A stretch of DNA of 64,000 nucleotides from Amycolatopsis sacchari (GTDB lineage: Bacteria > Actinomycetota > Actinomycetes > Mycobacteriales > Pseudonocardiaceae): assembly GCF_900114035.1 (NCBI RefSeq), contig NZ_FORP01000001.1:372001-436000 (forward strand). Reading direction: 5' to 3'. Each line of letters starts with the position of its first letter. Positions within the stretch are counted from its first letter, which is position 1. Shown piece after piece: positions 1-8,874 of the stretch. The position numbers and the translations under genes were made by a program. The notes beneath the pieces were generated by a model, which worked only from the letters and a program-made list of their open reading frames with translations, made no database searches and had not been told where the DNA came from.

Positions 1-307
1 CCGAATAGGACTCCTTGAGGTCCGGCGGGGTCTCGGTGCCCTCGGCGTACCCGTTGGCCTCCACGCCCGGGGGCAGCCAGCCGCGGCCGCCGACCGTGAC
101 CGCGTACCGCTGCTTGACCTCCTTCGGTAGCGCGAAGAAGGCGCGGGAGTACTCCCGCGTCCGTGCCCGCAGCTCGTCCGGGACGCCGTGCCCGGTGATC
201 AGCAGGAAGCCGGAGTCCCGCAGCGCGGCGTCGACCCGGGCGGCGACACCGGCCCGGTCGTCGCCGGAGAACCAGGGGGACAGGTCGATCAGCGGAACCG
301 AGCCCAT
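1..307 (-). CDS. 2-oxoglutarate/Fe(II)-dependent oxygenase, N-terminal part (cut by window edge)
   Basis: Reading the minus strand from an ATG at 307 gives an open frame to base 1 with no stop. It begins MGSVPLIDLSPWFSGDD and continues through SGFLLITGHGVP and YSRAFFALPKEVKQRY. This is the N-terminal domain (DIOX_N) of the isopenicillin-N-synthase-like 2OG-Fe(II) oxygenases. The Fe-binding HxD...H lies outside the window, so catalysis cannot be checked. A Shine-Dalgarno AGGAG sits a few bases before the ATG. The gene starts 9 bases after the deaminase stop codon, so it is probably the third gene of an epoxide hydrolase-deaminase-oxygenase operon. The substrate is unknown; a modified pyrimidine is a guess from the neighbour. 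Confidence 0.8.
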   Translation of the reverse strand, partial: MGSVPLIDLSPWFSGDDRAGVAARVDAALRDSGFLLITGHGVPDELRARTREYSRAFFALPKEVKQRYAVTVGGRGWLPPGVEANGYAEGTETPPDLKESYS

Positions 308-316
308 GTGCCGCTC

Positions 317-769
317 CTAGGAAGAGGTGCCGATGTCTTCGAACCACAGTTCGGGGCGCTGCGCGATGAACTCCGTCATGAGCGCGACGCAGTCCGCGTC
401 GTCGAGGACCGTGACCCGCACGCCGTGCTCCGCGAGCCACTCGTGGCCGCCGGAGAAGGTCTGCGCCTCCCCGATGACCACATGGGGAATGGTGAACTGC
501 CGGACCAGCCCGCTGCAATACCAGCACGGCGAGAGCGTGGTCACCATGATCGTGTCGCGGTAGTGCGGCCGCCGCCCCGCGTTGCGGAACGCGCTGGTCT
601 CGGCGTGCATCGACGGGTCGTCGTCCTGCACCCGCCGGTTGTGGCCGCGGCCGAGCAGCTGACCGTCCACAGTGAACAGCGCGGCGCCGATGGGCACGCC
701 GCCCTCGGCCTTGCCGAGGACGGCTTCCTCGCGGGCGACGGCGAGCAGGGCGGCGGGGTCAAGATCCAT
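317..769 (-). CDS. nucleoside/cytosine deaminase-like zinc enzyme
   Basis: A 150-residue protein of the cytidine deaminase-like fold. The zinc site is visible: His55-Ala-Glu57 (HAETSAFRNAG, with the catalytic Glu) and the Cys pair SPCWYC (Cys82, Cys85). The length and the HAETSAFRNAG/TTLSPCWYC signatures resemble yeast-type cytosine deaminase (Fcy1) more than tRNA adenosine deaminase TadA. It would deaminate a free base or nucleoside in the cytosol. It lies 9 bases after the epoxide hydrolase stop and 9 bases before the oxygenase start, in one transcription unit. Substrate assignment is by family resemblance only. Confidence 0.85.
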   Translation of the reverse strand: MDLDPAALLAVAREEAVLGKAEGGVPIGAALFTVDGQLLGRGHNRRVQDDDPSMHAETSAFRNAGRRPHYRDTIMVTTLSPCWYCSGLVRQFTIPHVVIGEAQTFSGGHEWLAEHGVRVTVLDDADCVALMTEFIAQRPELWFEDIGTSS

Positions 770-778
770 CCACTCACC

Positions 779-1864
779 CTAGAGCAACAACGCGCGGATG
801 TCGGCCACCAGCAGGTCCGGCTGCTCCATCGCGGCGAAGTGCCCGCCGCGGTCGTGCTCGGTCCAGCGCACGATGTTGTTGTCCCGCTCGGCGATGCGGC
901 GGATGGGCAGCGTGATGTCCTTGGGGAACACCGAAACCGCGGTGGGCGTGGGGGAGGGCTCCAGCGGCGTGCGCCAGAGCGCGCCGGACTCCTGGTAGAG
1001 CCGGGCCGAGGAGCCCGCGGTGCCGGTGAGCCAGTACAGCATGACGTTCGTCAGCAGCTGGTCGCGGTCGACGGCGTCCTCGGGCGAGTCGGCCGAGTCG
1101 GTCCAGTCCCGGAACTTCTCGGTGATCCAGGCCAGCTGGCCGACGGGGGAGTCGTGCAGGGCGTAGGCCAGCGTCTGCGGGCGCTGGGACTGCAGGACCG
1201 AGTACCCCGACAGCTCGCGCTGGTAGCGCAGGCGCGTCTCGAACCGGCGCCGCTCGTCCTCGGTCAGCTCCGCCGGGTCGAGCTGACCGCCGGGCAGCAT
1301 CGTCAGGTGCACGGCCGTGACGTGCTCGGCGTCGAGCCTGCCCAGCTCCCGCGTGATGAGCGCACCCCAGTCACCGCCGTGCGCGGCGTAGCGCTCGTAA
1401 CCCAGGCGCCGCATCAGCTCCGCCCAGGCGCGCGCGATGCGGTGGACGCCCCAGCCGGGCTCGGTGGTGGGACCGGAGAAGCCGTAGCCCGGCAGCGACG
1501 GCACCACGACGTGGAAGTCCGCCGACAGCGGGCCGAGCACCTTCAGGAACTCCACGACCGAGCCGGGCCAGCCGTGGGTGAGCAGCAGCGGCAGCGCGTC
1601 CGTGCGGCCGGAGCGCACGTGCAGGAAGTGCACGCGCTGCCCGTCGATCTCGGTCGTGAACTGCGGGAACTCGTTGAGCTCGCGCTCGTGCCGCCGCCAG
1701 TCGTAGCCGTGCCGCCAGTGGTGCGCCAGCTCCTTCAGGTAGCCCAGCGGCACCCCGGAGCCCCACCCGGAGCCGGGCAGCTCGGCGGGCCAGCGGGTCA
1801 GGTCGAGGCGGGTGTGCAGGTCGTCCAGCTGCTCCTGCGGGACGTCGATGCGGAAGGGGTCCAT
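779..1864 (-). CDS. epoxide hydrolase (EHN domain, alpha/beta fold)
   Basis: 361 residues with an N-terminal epoxide hydrolase domain (about residues 1-110, ending near the [11 protein letters not shown] stretch typical of this family) followed by an alpha/beta hydrolase domain. The oxyanion-hole motif is HGWPGS, the nucleophile Asp lies in HGGDWG, and the catalytic His lies in [10 protein letters not shown] near the C-terminus. These are the hallmarks of microsomal-type/juvenile-hormone-type epoxide hydrolases, which open epoxides through an Asp ester. The protein is cytosolic, with no signal peptide. It is the first gene of the leftward operon. A degenerate copy of the TAAGCG-N2-CGCTTA palindrome (TTACCG-AC-CGCTTA, 1894-1907) lies about 30 bases upstream. 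Confidence 0.88.
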   Translation of the reverse strand: MDPFRIDVPQEQLDDLHTRLDLTRWPAELPGSGWGSGVPLGYLKELAHHWRHGYDWRRHERELNEFPQFTTEIDGQRVHFLHVRSGRTDALPLLLTHGWPGSVVEFLKVLGPLSADFHVVVPSLPGYGFSGPTTEPGWGVHRIARAWAELMRRLGYERYAAHGGDWGALITRELGRLDAEHVTAVHLTMLPGGQLDPAELTEDERRRFETRLRYQRELSGYSVLQSQRPQTLAYALHDSPVGQLAWITEKFRDWTDSADSPEDAVDRDQLLTNVMLYWLTGTAGSSARLYQESGALWRTPLEPSPTPTAVSVFPKDITLPIRRIAERDNNIVRWTEHDRGGHFAAMEQPDLLVADIRALLL

Positions 1865-1966
1865 GGGCCTACCGTAGATCCCCGCGCCAGAGGTTACCGA
1901 CCGCTTAGTATGTGCTGTACCGTGTCCGTCGTGGCAGTGGTGCTCCCCGGCTCAGGCAGTGGCGGC

Positions 1967-2578
1967 TCAGACCGTCGCGCCGAGCATGCGCAGCACCAGG
2001 TCCGCGTACTCGCGGCCGAGCGCCTTCGGCGTCTTGCCGGCGCGGTCGCTGTACCAGCGCGCCACGTCCACGCCCAGCGACAGCACCGCGCGGGCGGCCG
2101 TCCGCAGGTCGCTCACCGTGAACTCGCCCGCCTTGACGCCGTCGGCGATCACGTCGCGCACCAGGTGCTCGATGCGCCGCCGCAGGTCCGCGACGACGGC
2201 GTACTGCTGCGGCGGCAGCGCCTGCAGCTCGTACTGCACGACCCGCGCCACGGTGTGCCGCCGCGCGTGCCAGGCCACGAAGTCCTCCACGATGCTGCGC
2301 ATGCGCTCCCGCGGGCTGTCCGGGCGCGCGGCGACGCTCTCCACGAGGGTCAGCGTCTGCTCGTGCCCGCTCTTGCTGATCGCGAACAGCAGCGCGGCCT
2401 TCGACGCGAAGTGCACGTACAGCGCGGCCGGGCTCATCCCGGCCGCCGCGGCGATGTCGCGGGTCGTGGTCGCGTGGTAACCGCGGTCGGCGAACGACTC
2501 GACGGCGGCCAGCATGAGCCGGCGTGCGGCGTCGGGCTGGACCTCGGGCCACAGTTCGGCGGACAACGAGACTGTCAT
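1967..2578 (-). CDS. TetR-family transcriptional regulator
   Basis: 203 residues. The N-terminal TetR helix-turn-helix is clear: AAVESFADRGYHATTTRDIAAAAGMSP... then LYVHFASKAALLFAI. The C-terminal half is an all-helical ligand domain. The start ATG at 2578 has a good GGGAGG site. The gene is divergent from the SDR at 2659, and the perfect palindrome TAAGCG-GG-CGCTTA (2614-2627) sits between them. A second perfect copy lies before the FabG-like gene at 12.4 kb. By the usual TetR logic it probably represses itself and both SDR promoters until a ligand, perhaps an acyl-CoA, binds. Confidence 0.88.
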   Translation of the reverse strand: MTVSLSAELWPEVQPDAARRLMLAAVESFADRGYHATTTRDIAAAAGMSPAALYVHFASKAALLFAISKSGHEQTLTLVESVAARPDSPRERMRSIVEDFVAWHARRHTVARVVQYELQALPPQQYAVVADLRRRIEHLVRDVIADGVKAGEFTVSDLRTAARAVLSLGVDVARWYSDRAGKTPKALGREYADLVLRMLGATV

Positions 2579-2613
2579 TCTCTGATCCTCCCAGGATCGG
2601 ACCGCGACTAGTG

Positions 2614-2627
2614 TAAGCGGGCGCTTA
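2614..2627. promoter_or_regulatory. palindromic operator TAAGCG-GG-CGCTTA
   Basis: Perfect 6-bp inverted repeat with a 2-base spacer, midway between the divergent TetR gene (start 2578) and SDR gene (start 2659). The same arms recur at 12421-12434. It is the natural candidate operator for the TetR protein encoded next to it. Confidence 0.65.
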
Positions 2628-2658
2628 GTGCCCGGGAGTTTCGAACAGGAGTTGGTCA

Positions 2659-3411
2659 GTGAACTCTCTCAAGGACCGCGTCGCGATCGTCACCGGGGCG
2701 AGCCGGGGCATCGGCCTCGGCATCGCCCGCGAGCTGGTGCGGCGGGGCGCGAAGGTCTGCGTCACCGCCCGCAAGCCGGAGCCGCTGGCCGAGGCCGTGC
2801 GGGAGCTGGGCGGTCCCGGCGTCGCGATCGGCGTGCCCGGCAAGGCCGACGACGCCGCGCACCAGCAGGAGGCCGTGACCAGGACCGTGGAGGCGTTCGG
2901 CAGCCTCGACCTGCTCGTCAACAACACCGGCATCAACCCCGTCTTCGGCCCTATCACCGACATCGACCCGGCGGCGGCCGCGAAGATCCTCGGCGTCAAC
3001 GTGCTGGCGCCGCTGTCGTGGATCCGGCTCGCCCGCGACGCGTGGATGGGTGAGCACGGGGGAGCGGTGGTCAACATCGCGTCCATCGCGGGCCTGCACG
3101 CTTCGCCGGGCATCGGCATGTACGGCGTGAGCAAGGCGGCGCTGATCCGCCTGACCACCGAGCTGGGTGCCGAGCTGGGGCCGGGGATCCGCGTCAACGC
3201 CGTGGCGCCCGCGGTCGTGAAGACCCAGTTCGCGACGGCGCTGTACGAGGGTCGCGAGGAGGAGGTCACCGCGAGCTACCCGATGAAGCGCCTCGGTGTC
3301 CCGGAGGACGTCGCGGGCGCGGTGGCGTTCCTGCTGTCTGACGAGGCCAGCTGGATCACCGGCCAGACCCTCGTGCTCGACGGCGGTGTCGGCCTGGTCG
3401 GTGGCCTGTGA
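2659..3411 (+). CDS. short-chain dehydrogenase/reductase (FabG-like)
   Basis: 250 residues. Rossmann motif TGASRGIG near the N-terminus, NNTG in the NNAG position, catalytic Ser in NIASIAGL, Tyr/Lys in YGVSK and the common C-terminal WITGQTLVLDGG. This is a classical NAD(P)-dependent SDR, the group that reduces 3-oxoacyl or similar ketones. GTG start at 2659 with AGGAG upstream. It is first in a two-gene unit: its TGA overlaps the next GTG by four bases. Expression is probably controlled by the divergent TetR through the palindrome at 2614. The exact substrate is unknown. Confidence 0.88.
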   Translation: MNSLKDRVAIVTGASRGIGLGIARELVRRGAKVCVTARKPEPLAEAVRELGGPGVAIGVPGKADDAAHQQEAVTRTVEAFGSLDLLVNNTGINPVFGPITDIDPAAAAKILGVNVLAPLSWIRLARDAWMGEHGGAVVNIASIAGLHASPGIGMYGVSKAALIRLTTELGAELGPGIRVNAVAPAVVKTQFATALYEGREEEVTASYPMKRLGVPEDVAGAVAFLLSDEASWITGQTLVLDGGVGLVGGL

Positions 3412-4193
3412 GCACCGAGCTGAACGGTGCCGGTGTCGTGATCACCGGTGGTGGCGGCGGGATCGGGAGCGCGCTGGCCCGGCGGTTCGCCGCCGAGGGC
3501 GCGCGGATCTTCGTCGCGGACCTCGACGGCGACGCCGCCGCGGCCGTCGCGGCGGAGGTCGGTGGCGTGGCGCTGGGCGTGGACGCCGCGTCCGAGGCCG
3601 GGGTCGAGCAGTTGATCACCGCGGCCAAGGCGGAGCTGGGCACCATCGACCTGTTCTGCGCCAACGCCGGGATCGCCCCGCACGGCGGCGCCGACGCGCC
3701 GGAGGACGTGTGGGCGCGGGCGTGGGACGTCAACGTCATGGCCCACGTGCGGGCCGCGAAGCTGCTGCTGCCCGACTGGCTCGACCGCGGCAAGGGGCAT
3801 TTCCTGGCCACCGTGTCGGCGGCGGGGCTGCTCACCGTTCTCGGCTCCGCGCCCTACGCGGTCACCAAGCACGGCGCGCTGGCGTTCGCCGAGTGGCTCA
3901 GCGCCACCTACCGGCACCGCGGCATCACCGTCCAGGCGATCTGCCCGCAGGGCGTGCGCACGAACATGCTCGCGAGCACCGGCCGCGCGGGCGAGCTGAT
4001 CATGGGTGCCTCGGCGATCGAGCCCGAGCAGGTCGCGGACGCGGTGCTGGAGGCGTTCACCGACGACCGGTTCCTGATCCTGCCGCACCCCGAGGTCGCC
4101 GGGTACTACGCGGCGCGTGCCACGGACACCGACCGCTGGCTGGCCGGCATGAACAAGCTGCAGCGGAAGGTGGAGCAGGCGACGGGGGAGTGA
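3408..4193 (+). CDS. short-chain dehydrogenase/reductase
   Basis: 261 residues. Glycine-rich cofactor motif TGGGGGIGSALA at residues 13-24, acidic residues VADLDGD after the second strand (suggesting NAD preference), CANAG motif, and catalytic Tyr-x3-Lys in YAVTK. It is translationally coupled to the preceding SDR (GTGA overlap), so the two probably act on the same or successive substrates. It ends 7 bases from the convergent LLM-oxidoreductase stop. Family is certain; reaction is not. Confidence 0.86.
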   Translation: MSTELNGAGVVITGGGGGIGSALARRFAAEGARIFVADLDGDAAAAVAAEVGGVALGVDAASEAGVEQLITAAKAELGTIDLFCANAGIAPHGGADAPEDVWARAWDVNVMAHVRAAKLLLPDWLDRGKGHFLATVSAAGLLTVLGSAPYAVTKHGALAFAEWLSATYRHRGITVQAICPQGVRTNMLASTGRAGELIMGASAIEPEQVADAVLEAFTDDRFLILPHPEVAGYYAARATDTDRWLAGMNKLQRKVEQATGE

Positions 4194-4200
4194 GCGCGGG

Positions 4201-5025
4201 TCAGCGCGGGGCGTGGCGCTCCAGGAACGCCATGATCTCGGCCGGGTCCTCCAGCGGCAGCGGGTAGTGCAGGAGGCGGTCGAGCCCGAGGCTCTCGTAG
4301 TCCGCGGGCCGTCCCGTCGTGCCGATCGGCATGAACGTGATTTCGAGCCTGCCCAGGCGGGCGGGCCGCTCGACCTCGGTGGCGGCCTTCGCCAGCCCGG
4401 TCAGGTGCCGCTCCAGGTCCCGCGGCGACGAGCCGTTGCCGAACCAGCCGTGCCCGCGCGCGACCGCACGCCGGAACGCGGCGGGACTGTGCCCGCCGAT
4501 GACGACGCGGGGTTCGCGGGCGGGGCGCGGATGCGCGTCCACGCCCGAGAACGACACGTGCTCGCCTTCGTACGCGGGTCGCGGGTCGAGCCACAGCGAC
4601 CGCATCGCGTCGAGGTACTCGTCGGTGCGGCGGCCGCGTTCGGACATCGGCACGCCCACCGCGGCCAGCTCCGGCTCCAGGTACCCGGCGCCGACGCCGA
4701 GCAGCAGCCGGCCGCCGCTGAGCGCGTCCAGGCTCGCGACCTGCTTGGCCAGCACGACGGGATTGCGCTGCGGCAGGATGACGATCCCCGTGCCCAGCTC
4801 GATCCGCTCGGTCACCGCCGCGACGAAAGCCAGGTGCACCAGCGGGTCGAGGATGGGATCCGCCGGGTCCATCGGGGTGTCCGGGGTGCGCGGGCTCGGC
4901 ACGACGACGTGCTCACCGGCCCACCACGACCCGTACCCCAGCTCCTCCGCGCGCCGCGCGAACCGCAGTGTTTCGGCGCGTGCGTGCGCCGCCTTGGCGT
5001 TGAGCCCGAAGATCCCTGTTTCCAC
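4201..5025 (-). CDS. LLM-class F420-dependent oxidoreductase
   Basis: 274 residues of the luciferase-like monooxygenase fold. Visible family landmarks are FARRAEELGYGSWWAGEHVV near the N-terminus, ELGTGIVILPQRNPVVLAKQVASLD and GRLLLGVGAGYLEPE. This subgroup of actinobacterial proteins (TIGR03619-type) usually uses coenzyme F420 rather than FMN. It is a single gene, convergent with the upstream SDR pair and divergent from the LysR gene. Substrate unknown. Confidence 0.83.
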   Translation of the reverse strand: METGIFGLNAKAAHARAETLRFARRAEELGYGSWWAGEHVVVPSPRTPDTPMDPADPILDPLVHLAFVAAVTERIELGTGIVILPQRNPVVLAKQVASLDALSGGRLLLGVGAGYLEPELAAVGVPMSERGRRTDEYLDAMRSLWLDPRPAYEGEHVSFSGVDAHPRPAREPRVVIGGHSPAAFRRAVARGHGWFGNGSSPRDLERHLTGLAKAATEVERPARLGRLEITFMPIGTTGRPADYESLGLDRLLHYPLPLEDPAEIMAFLERHAPR

Positions 5026-5086
5026 GCCCCGATCCTGACCCGCCGCGCCGCTCCCCGTCCAAGACCGGTTCGCATAACCTCGGGTT

Positions 5087-5988
5087 ATGGATGTCCGGGT
5101 CCAGGACCTGCGCTACTTCGTCACGGTCGCGGAGGAACTCAGCTTCACCAGGGCCGCCGAGGCGCTGTTCGTCTCGCAACCCGCGCTGAGCAAGCAGATC
5201 GGCAGGCTCGAGACGGCGCTGCGCGTCAAGCTGTTCGAGCGGGAGCGCCGTGCGGTGACGCTCACCCCGGCGGGACACGCCCTGCTGCCCAGGGCACGGG
5301 AGGTGATCGGCGCTTGGACCGCCGGGCAGCGTGAGGTCGCCGATGCCGCGGCGCGGGAGCGCGACACCCTCACCATCGGCTTCCACACGTCGATCGGGCG
5401 CGGGCTGGTGCCCGGGACGACCGCGCGCATGCGGGAGGTGCTGCCCGGCTGGCGGCTGCTGTTCCGGCAGGTGTCGTGGCAGGACCCGACCGGCGGTCTC
5501 GGCAGCGGCGAAACCGACGTCGCCTACTGTGGCTGCCCGCGCCGGCCGGGTACGAGCACAAGGTCGTCAGCACCGAGGACCGGTGGGTCGGGCTGCCGCG
5601 CGGGCACCGGCTCGCCGGTCTCGACGTGGTGCCGTTCGCCGAGCTCGCGGACGAGCCGTTCGTCGCGCTGCCGGGATCGGCCGGGCCGATGCGGGACTTC
5701 TGGCTGGCGGCGGAACAGCGCACCGGTCCGGCACGGGTGGCGGTGGAGGTGGAGACCGCGGAGGAGGCGTTCGAAGCCGTCGCGGCGGGCACCGGGATCA
5801 TGCTCGTCGCGGAGGGCAACGCGGAGGTGTACCGGCGGGACGACGTGGTGACCCGGCCGGTGTCCGGGCTGCCACCCGCCGAACTGGCCGTGCTGTGGCA
5901 CGAGGGGGACTCGCGCGAGGCGGTCCGCGTGTTCACCGACGCGTGCCGCCGCTGTCTCTGCGGCCGGCCGTCCCCCGGCGCGCGCTAG
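5087..5988 (+). pseudogene. LysR-family regulator with a -1 frameshift
   Basis: The first part (from ATG 5087) is a normal LysR N-terminus: LRYFVTVAEELSFTRAAEALFVSQPALSKQI, then a ligand domain up to SGETDVA. The frame then turns to low-quality Arg/Ser-rich sequence. From about 5526 a second frame, offset by -1, continues the ligand domain (LLWLPAPAGYEHKVVSTEDRW to the stop at 5988). Adding one C to the CC at 5523-5524 restores ETDVALLWLPAP, which is what LysR proteins have there. So either a one-base deletion has inactivated the gene or there is a homopolymer base-call error. It would regulate the divergent LLM oxidoreductase in the usual LysR arrangement. Confidence 0.8.
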
Positions 5989-5997
5989 CCTTGGCCC

Positions 5998-6588
5998 ATG
6001 GCACGCCCCGCCGCCGAGGACTCGGTACCGCGCCGCCTGCTCGCGGCCGCCACGAAACTGTTCGCGCAGCGGGGGTACGACCGCACGTCCGTGCAGGAGA
6101 TCGTGGCGGCCGCCGGCGTCACCAAGGGCGCCATGTACCACTACTTCGACTCCAAGGACGACCTGCTGTCCGAGATCTACGGCCGCATCCTGCGGCTGCA
6201 GACCGAGCAGCTGGAGAAGGTCGCCGCCACCGAGGCGCCCGTCGCCGAGCGGGTGCGCCAGGCGGCGGTGGACGTCGTGGTCAGCACGATCGGCAACCTC
6301 GACGACATGACCATCTTCCTGCAGTCGATGCACCAGCTCGGCCCCGAGAAGTACCGGGCGGTCAGGGCCGAGCGGCGGCGCTACCACGAGCGGTTCCGCT
6401 CACTGGTCGAGGAAGGGCAGCGCGAGGGCGTGTTCCGCGCCGACAAACCCGCCGGCATCGTCGTCGACTTCTTCTTCGGCGCGGTGCACCACCTGAGCGT
6501 GTGGTACCGCGGGGACGGTGAGCTCTCCGCACGCCAGGTGGGCGACCACTACGCCGGACTGCTGCTGGCCGCGCTGCGGCCGGAATAG
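5998..6588 (+). CDS. TetR-family transcriptional regulator
   Basis: 196 residues. HTH: LLAAATKLFAQRGYDRTSVQEI..., then VTKGAMYHYFDSKDDLLSEI. The C-terminal domain ends VDFFFGAVHHLSVWYRGDG, the pattern of TetR proteins that control fatty-acid/acyl-CoA catabolic operons. It is convergent with the acyl-CoA dehydrogenase operon (stops at 6588 and 6593). The palindrome TACCGAC-CA-GTCGGTA at 11121, in front of that operon, is a plausible target; this link is inference. ATG 5998 is the first start after the LysR stop. Confidence 0.85.
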   Translation: MARPAAEDSVPRRLLAAATKLFAQRGYDRTSVQEIVAAAGVTKGAMYHYFDSKDDLLSEIYGRILRLQTEQLEKVAATEAPVAERVRQAAVDVVVSTIGNLDDMTIFLQSMHQLGPEKYRAVRAERRRYHERFRSLVEEGQREGVFRADKPAGIVVDFFFGAVHHLSVWYRGDGELSARQVGDHYAGLLLAALRPE

Positions 6589-6592
6589 CTCC

Positions 6593-7696
6593 TCACAGCG
6601 GCAGGTCCACCAGGCCCGCGAGCGCCGCGCGGTGGCGGCCCGGCGTGCCCAGCGCCAGCTCATCGCTCTTGGCGCGCTTGAGGTACAGGTGCGCCGGGTG
6701 CTCCCACGTCATCCCGATGCCGCCGTGGAGCTGGATGGCCTCCTCGGCCGCGTGCACTGCCACCGCCGCACACGCCGACTGCGCCACGGCGACCGCGATG
6801 CCGAGGTCGTCGGTGCCGTTCGCCAGCGCGTCGGCCACGTTGCGGGCCGTGGCCCGCGCGGTGACGACCTCCAGGTACAGGTCGGCGAGCCGGTGCTTGA
6901 GCGCCTGGAACGAGCCCACCGGGCGGCCGAACTGGTAGCGCTGCTTGACGTAGGCCACCGTCTCGTCGAGGCACCACTGCGCGATCCCGACCTGCTCGGA
7001 CGCCAGCAGCCCGGCGCCGGTGAGCAGCGCCCGCTCCAGCGCGTCCGCCGCCCGCTCCGGGCCCGCGAGCAGCCGGCCGGGCACGTTCTCCAGCGTGACG
7101 TCGGCCAGGCGCCGGGTCAGGTCGAGCGAGGTCGCCTCCGCGGCCGTCGCTCCGTCGACCGCGTACAGCGCGGGACCGTCGGGACCGGACGCGGGCACGA
7201 TCAGCACGTCGGCCACCGAGGCGTCCGCGACCAGACCGATCCGTCCATTGAGGACACCGTCACGCACCTGCACGGTCTCGGGGAACGCCGCACCCGGCCA
7301 CGTGCTCAACGGCACCGCGAGCGCACCGGTCCGCTCGCCGCTCGCGAGCGCCCGCAACAGCTCCGCCACCACCGCTTCGCCCGTGTCGCACGCCAGCAGC
7401 GCCGACGTCGCCAGCACCGCGCTGCCCAGCAACGGCACCGGCGCCACAGCCCGGCCGGCCTCCTCCAGCACCACGGCCAGTTCGCGCGCCGACGCGCCGT
7501 GCCCGCCCAGCTCCTCGGGGACGGCCAGCCCCGCCGCACCCAGCTCCCCGGCCAGGGTGCGCCACAGCTTCAGGTCGTACGGTTCCGCGCTTTCGGTCCG
7601 CGCGAGCACCGCCGAGGCGGGCGCGCGGTCGGTGAACAGGTCGCGGACGCTCGCCCGCAGGTCCTCTTCGACCTCGGAGTACAGCAGATCACTCAC
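6593..7696 (-). CDS. acyl-CoA dehydrogenase (small, divergent type)
   Basis: 367 residues, GTG start overlapping the upstream gene's TGA. The C-terminal half is typical: VGIAQWCLDETVAYVKQRYQFGRPVGSFQ and AIQLHGGIGMTWEHPAHLYLKRAK. The middle region is poorly conserved and the usual catalytic Glu is not obvious. In actinobacteria such short FadE proteins commonly form alpha2beta2 heteromers with a second acyl-CoA dehydrogenase encoded next door (seen for steroid side-chain degradation). The adjacent full-length partner at 7693-8874 fits that arrangement. Last gene of the leftward operon. Confidence 0.86.
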   Translation of the reverse strand: MSDLLYSEVEEDLRASVRDLFTDRAPASAVLARTESAEPYDLKLWRTLAGELGAAGLAVPEELGGHGASARELAVVLEEAGRAVAPVPLLGSAVLATSALLACDTGEAVVAELLRALASGERTGALAVPLSTWPGAAFPETVQVRDGVLNGRIGLVADASVADVLIVPASGPDGPALYAVDGATAAEATSLDLTRRLADVTLENVPGRLLAGPERAADALERALLTGAGLLASEQVGIAQWCLDETVAYVKQRYQFGRPVGSFQALKHRLADLYLEVVTARATARNVADALANGTDDLGIAVAVAQSACAAVAVHAAEEAIQLHGGIGMTWEHPAHLYLKRAKSDELALGTPGRHRAALAGLVDLPL

Positions 7697-8874
7697 CGGG
7701 GCAGGTCCTTCCAGGCGACGTCCTTGTCGACGCGGGGTTCCGACGGCAGGCCGAGCACGCGCTCGGCGATGATGTTGCGCAGCACCTCGGAGGTGCCGCC
7801 CTCGATGGAGTTGCCCTTGGCCCGCAGGTACCGGTAACCGGGGCCGCGGCCGAGCATGTCGACCCGCTCCGGCCGCCGCATCGTCCAGTCGTCGTAGCGC
7901 AGGCCGTCCTCGCCCGCCAGTTCGACCTCCAGTCCCGACAGCGCCTGCTGCAGCTTCGCGAACGCCAGCTTCATCGCCGAGCCCTCCGGCCCCGGCGCGC
8001 CGACCGCGAGCTGCTGGCGCAGCCGCTGCCCGGCCAGCCGCGCCGCCTCCGCGTCCACCCACAGCCGCAGCAGCCGCTCGTGCAGGTCGGGCGTGCGCAG
8101 TTCGGGGCGCTCCCGCCACGTCTTCGCGACCATGCCGAGCAGCCCGCCCTCACGCGGCATCGCGTTGCCGCCGATCGCGACACGCTCGTTCATCAGCGTC
8201 GTCTGCGCGACCTTCCAGCCCTCGCCGACCGCGCCGAGCCGGTTGGCGTCGGGCAGCCGCACGTTCGACAGGAACACCTCGTTGAACTCGGCCTCACCGG
8301 TCAGCTGCCGCAGCGGCCGCACGTCGACGCCGGGATCGGTCATGTCGCAGACGAAGTAGGTCATGCCCTGGTGCTTGGGCACGTCGGGGTCGGTGCGCGT
8401 GACGAGGATGGCGAAGCGGGCGATGTGCGCGACCGACGTCCACACCTTCTGCCCGTTGACCACCCACTCGTCGCCGTCGCGGACGGCGCGGGTGCCCAGC
8501 GCGGCGAGGTCGGAACCCGCGCCCGGTTCGGAGAACAGCTGGCACCACACCTCCTCGCCGGTCCACAGTGGACGCAGGTAGCGCTTCTTCTGCTCCTCCG
8601 TGCCGAACCGCAGGATCGTCGGCGCCGCCATGCCGAGCCCGATGCCGATCCGGCGCGGGTTGTTGTCCGGCGCGCCCGCCTTCGCGAACTCGGCCTCCAC
8701 CACGGTCTGCAGCTCGCGGGGCGCGCCCAGCCCGCCGAGGCCCTCGGGGTAGTGCACCCACGCCAGGCCCGCGTCGAACCGCGCCCGCAGGAACTCCAGG
8801 CGGTCCAGGTCTTCCGGGTCGTGGGTGGCGAGGAACTCCGCCACCCGCGCCCGCAGGTCTTCCGCTGTCGTCAC
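7693..8874 (-). CDS. acyl-CoA dehydrogenase
   Basis: 393 residues. Middle-domain FAD/substrate motifs are visible: WCQLFSEPGAGSDLA, VVNGQKVWTSVAHIARF and, near the C-terminus, IEGGTSEVLRNIIAERVLGLP. It oxidises an acyl-CoA to the trans-2-enoyl-CoA, passing electrons to ETF. The GTG start overlaps the stop of the upstream acyl-CoA dehydrogenase, and its own TGA overlaps the next GTG, so the three dehydrogenases are translationally coupled. Probably a heteromer partner of the 6593-7696 product. Confidence 0.9.
   Translation of the reverse strand: MTTAEDLRARVAEFLATHDPEDLDRLEFLRARFDAGLAWVHYPEGLGGLGAPRELQTVVEAEFAKAGAPDNNPRRIGIGLGMAAPTILRFGTEEQKKRYLRPLWTGEEVWCQLFSEPGAGSDLAALGTRAVRDGDEWVVNGQKVWTSVAHIARFAILVTRTDPDVPKHQGMTYFVCDMTDPGVDVRPLRQLTGEAEFNEVFLSNVRLPDANRLGAVGEGWKVAQTTLMNERVAIGGNAMPREGGLLGMVAKTWRERPELRTPDLHERLLRLWVDAEAARLAGQRLRQQLAVGAPGPEGSAMKLAFAKLQQALSGLEVELAGEDGLRYDDWTMRRPERVDMLGRGPGYRYLRAKGNSIEGGTSEVLRNIIAERVLGLPSEPRVDKDVAWKDLPR
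8561..8573. repeat. dispersed dyad GTCCACAGTGGAC (coding copy)
   Basis: Copy of the GTCCA-N3-TGGAC dyad inside an acyl-CoA dehydrogenase gene. Other copies are at 21107-21134 (paired), 25836, 28930 and 42437. Confidence 0.6.
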
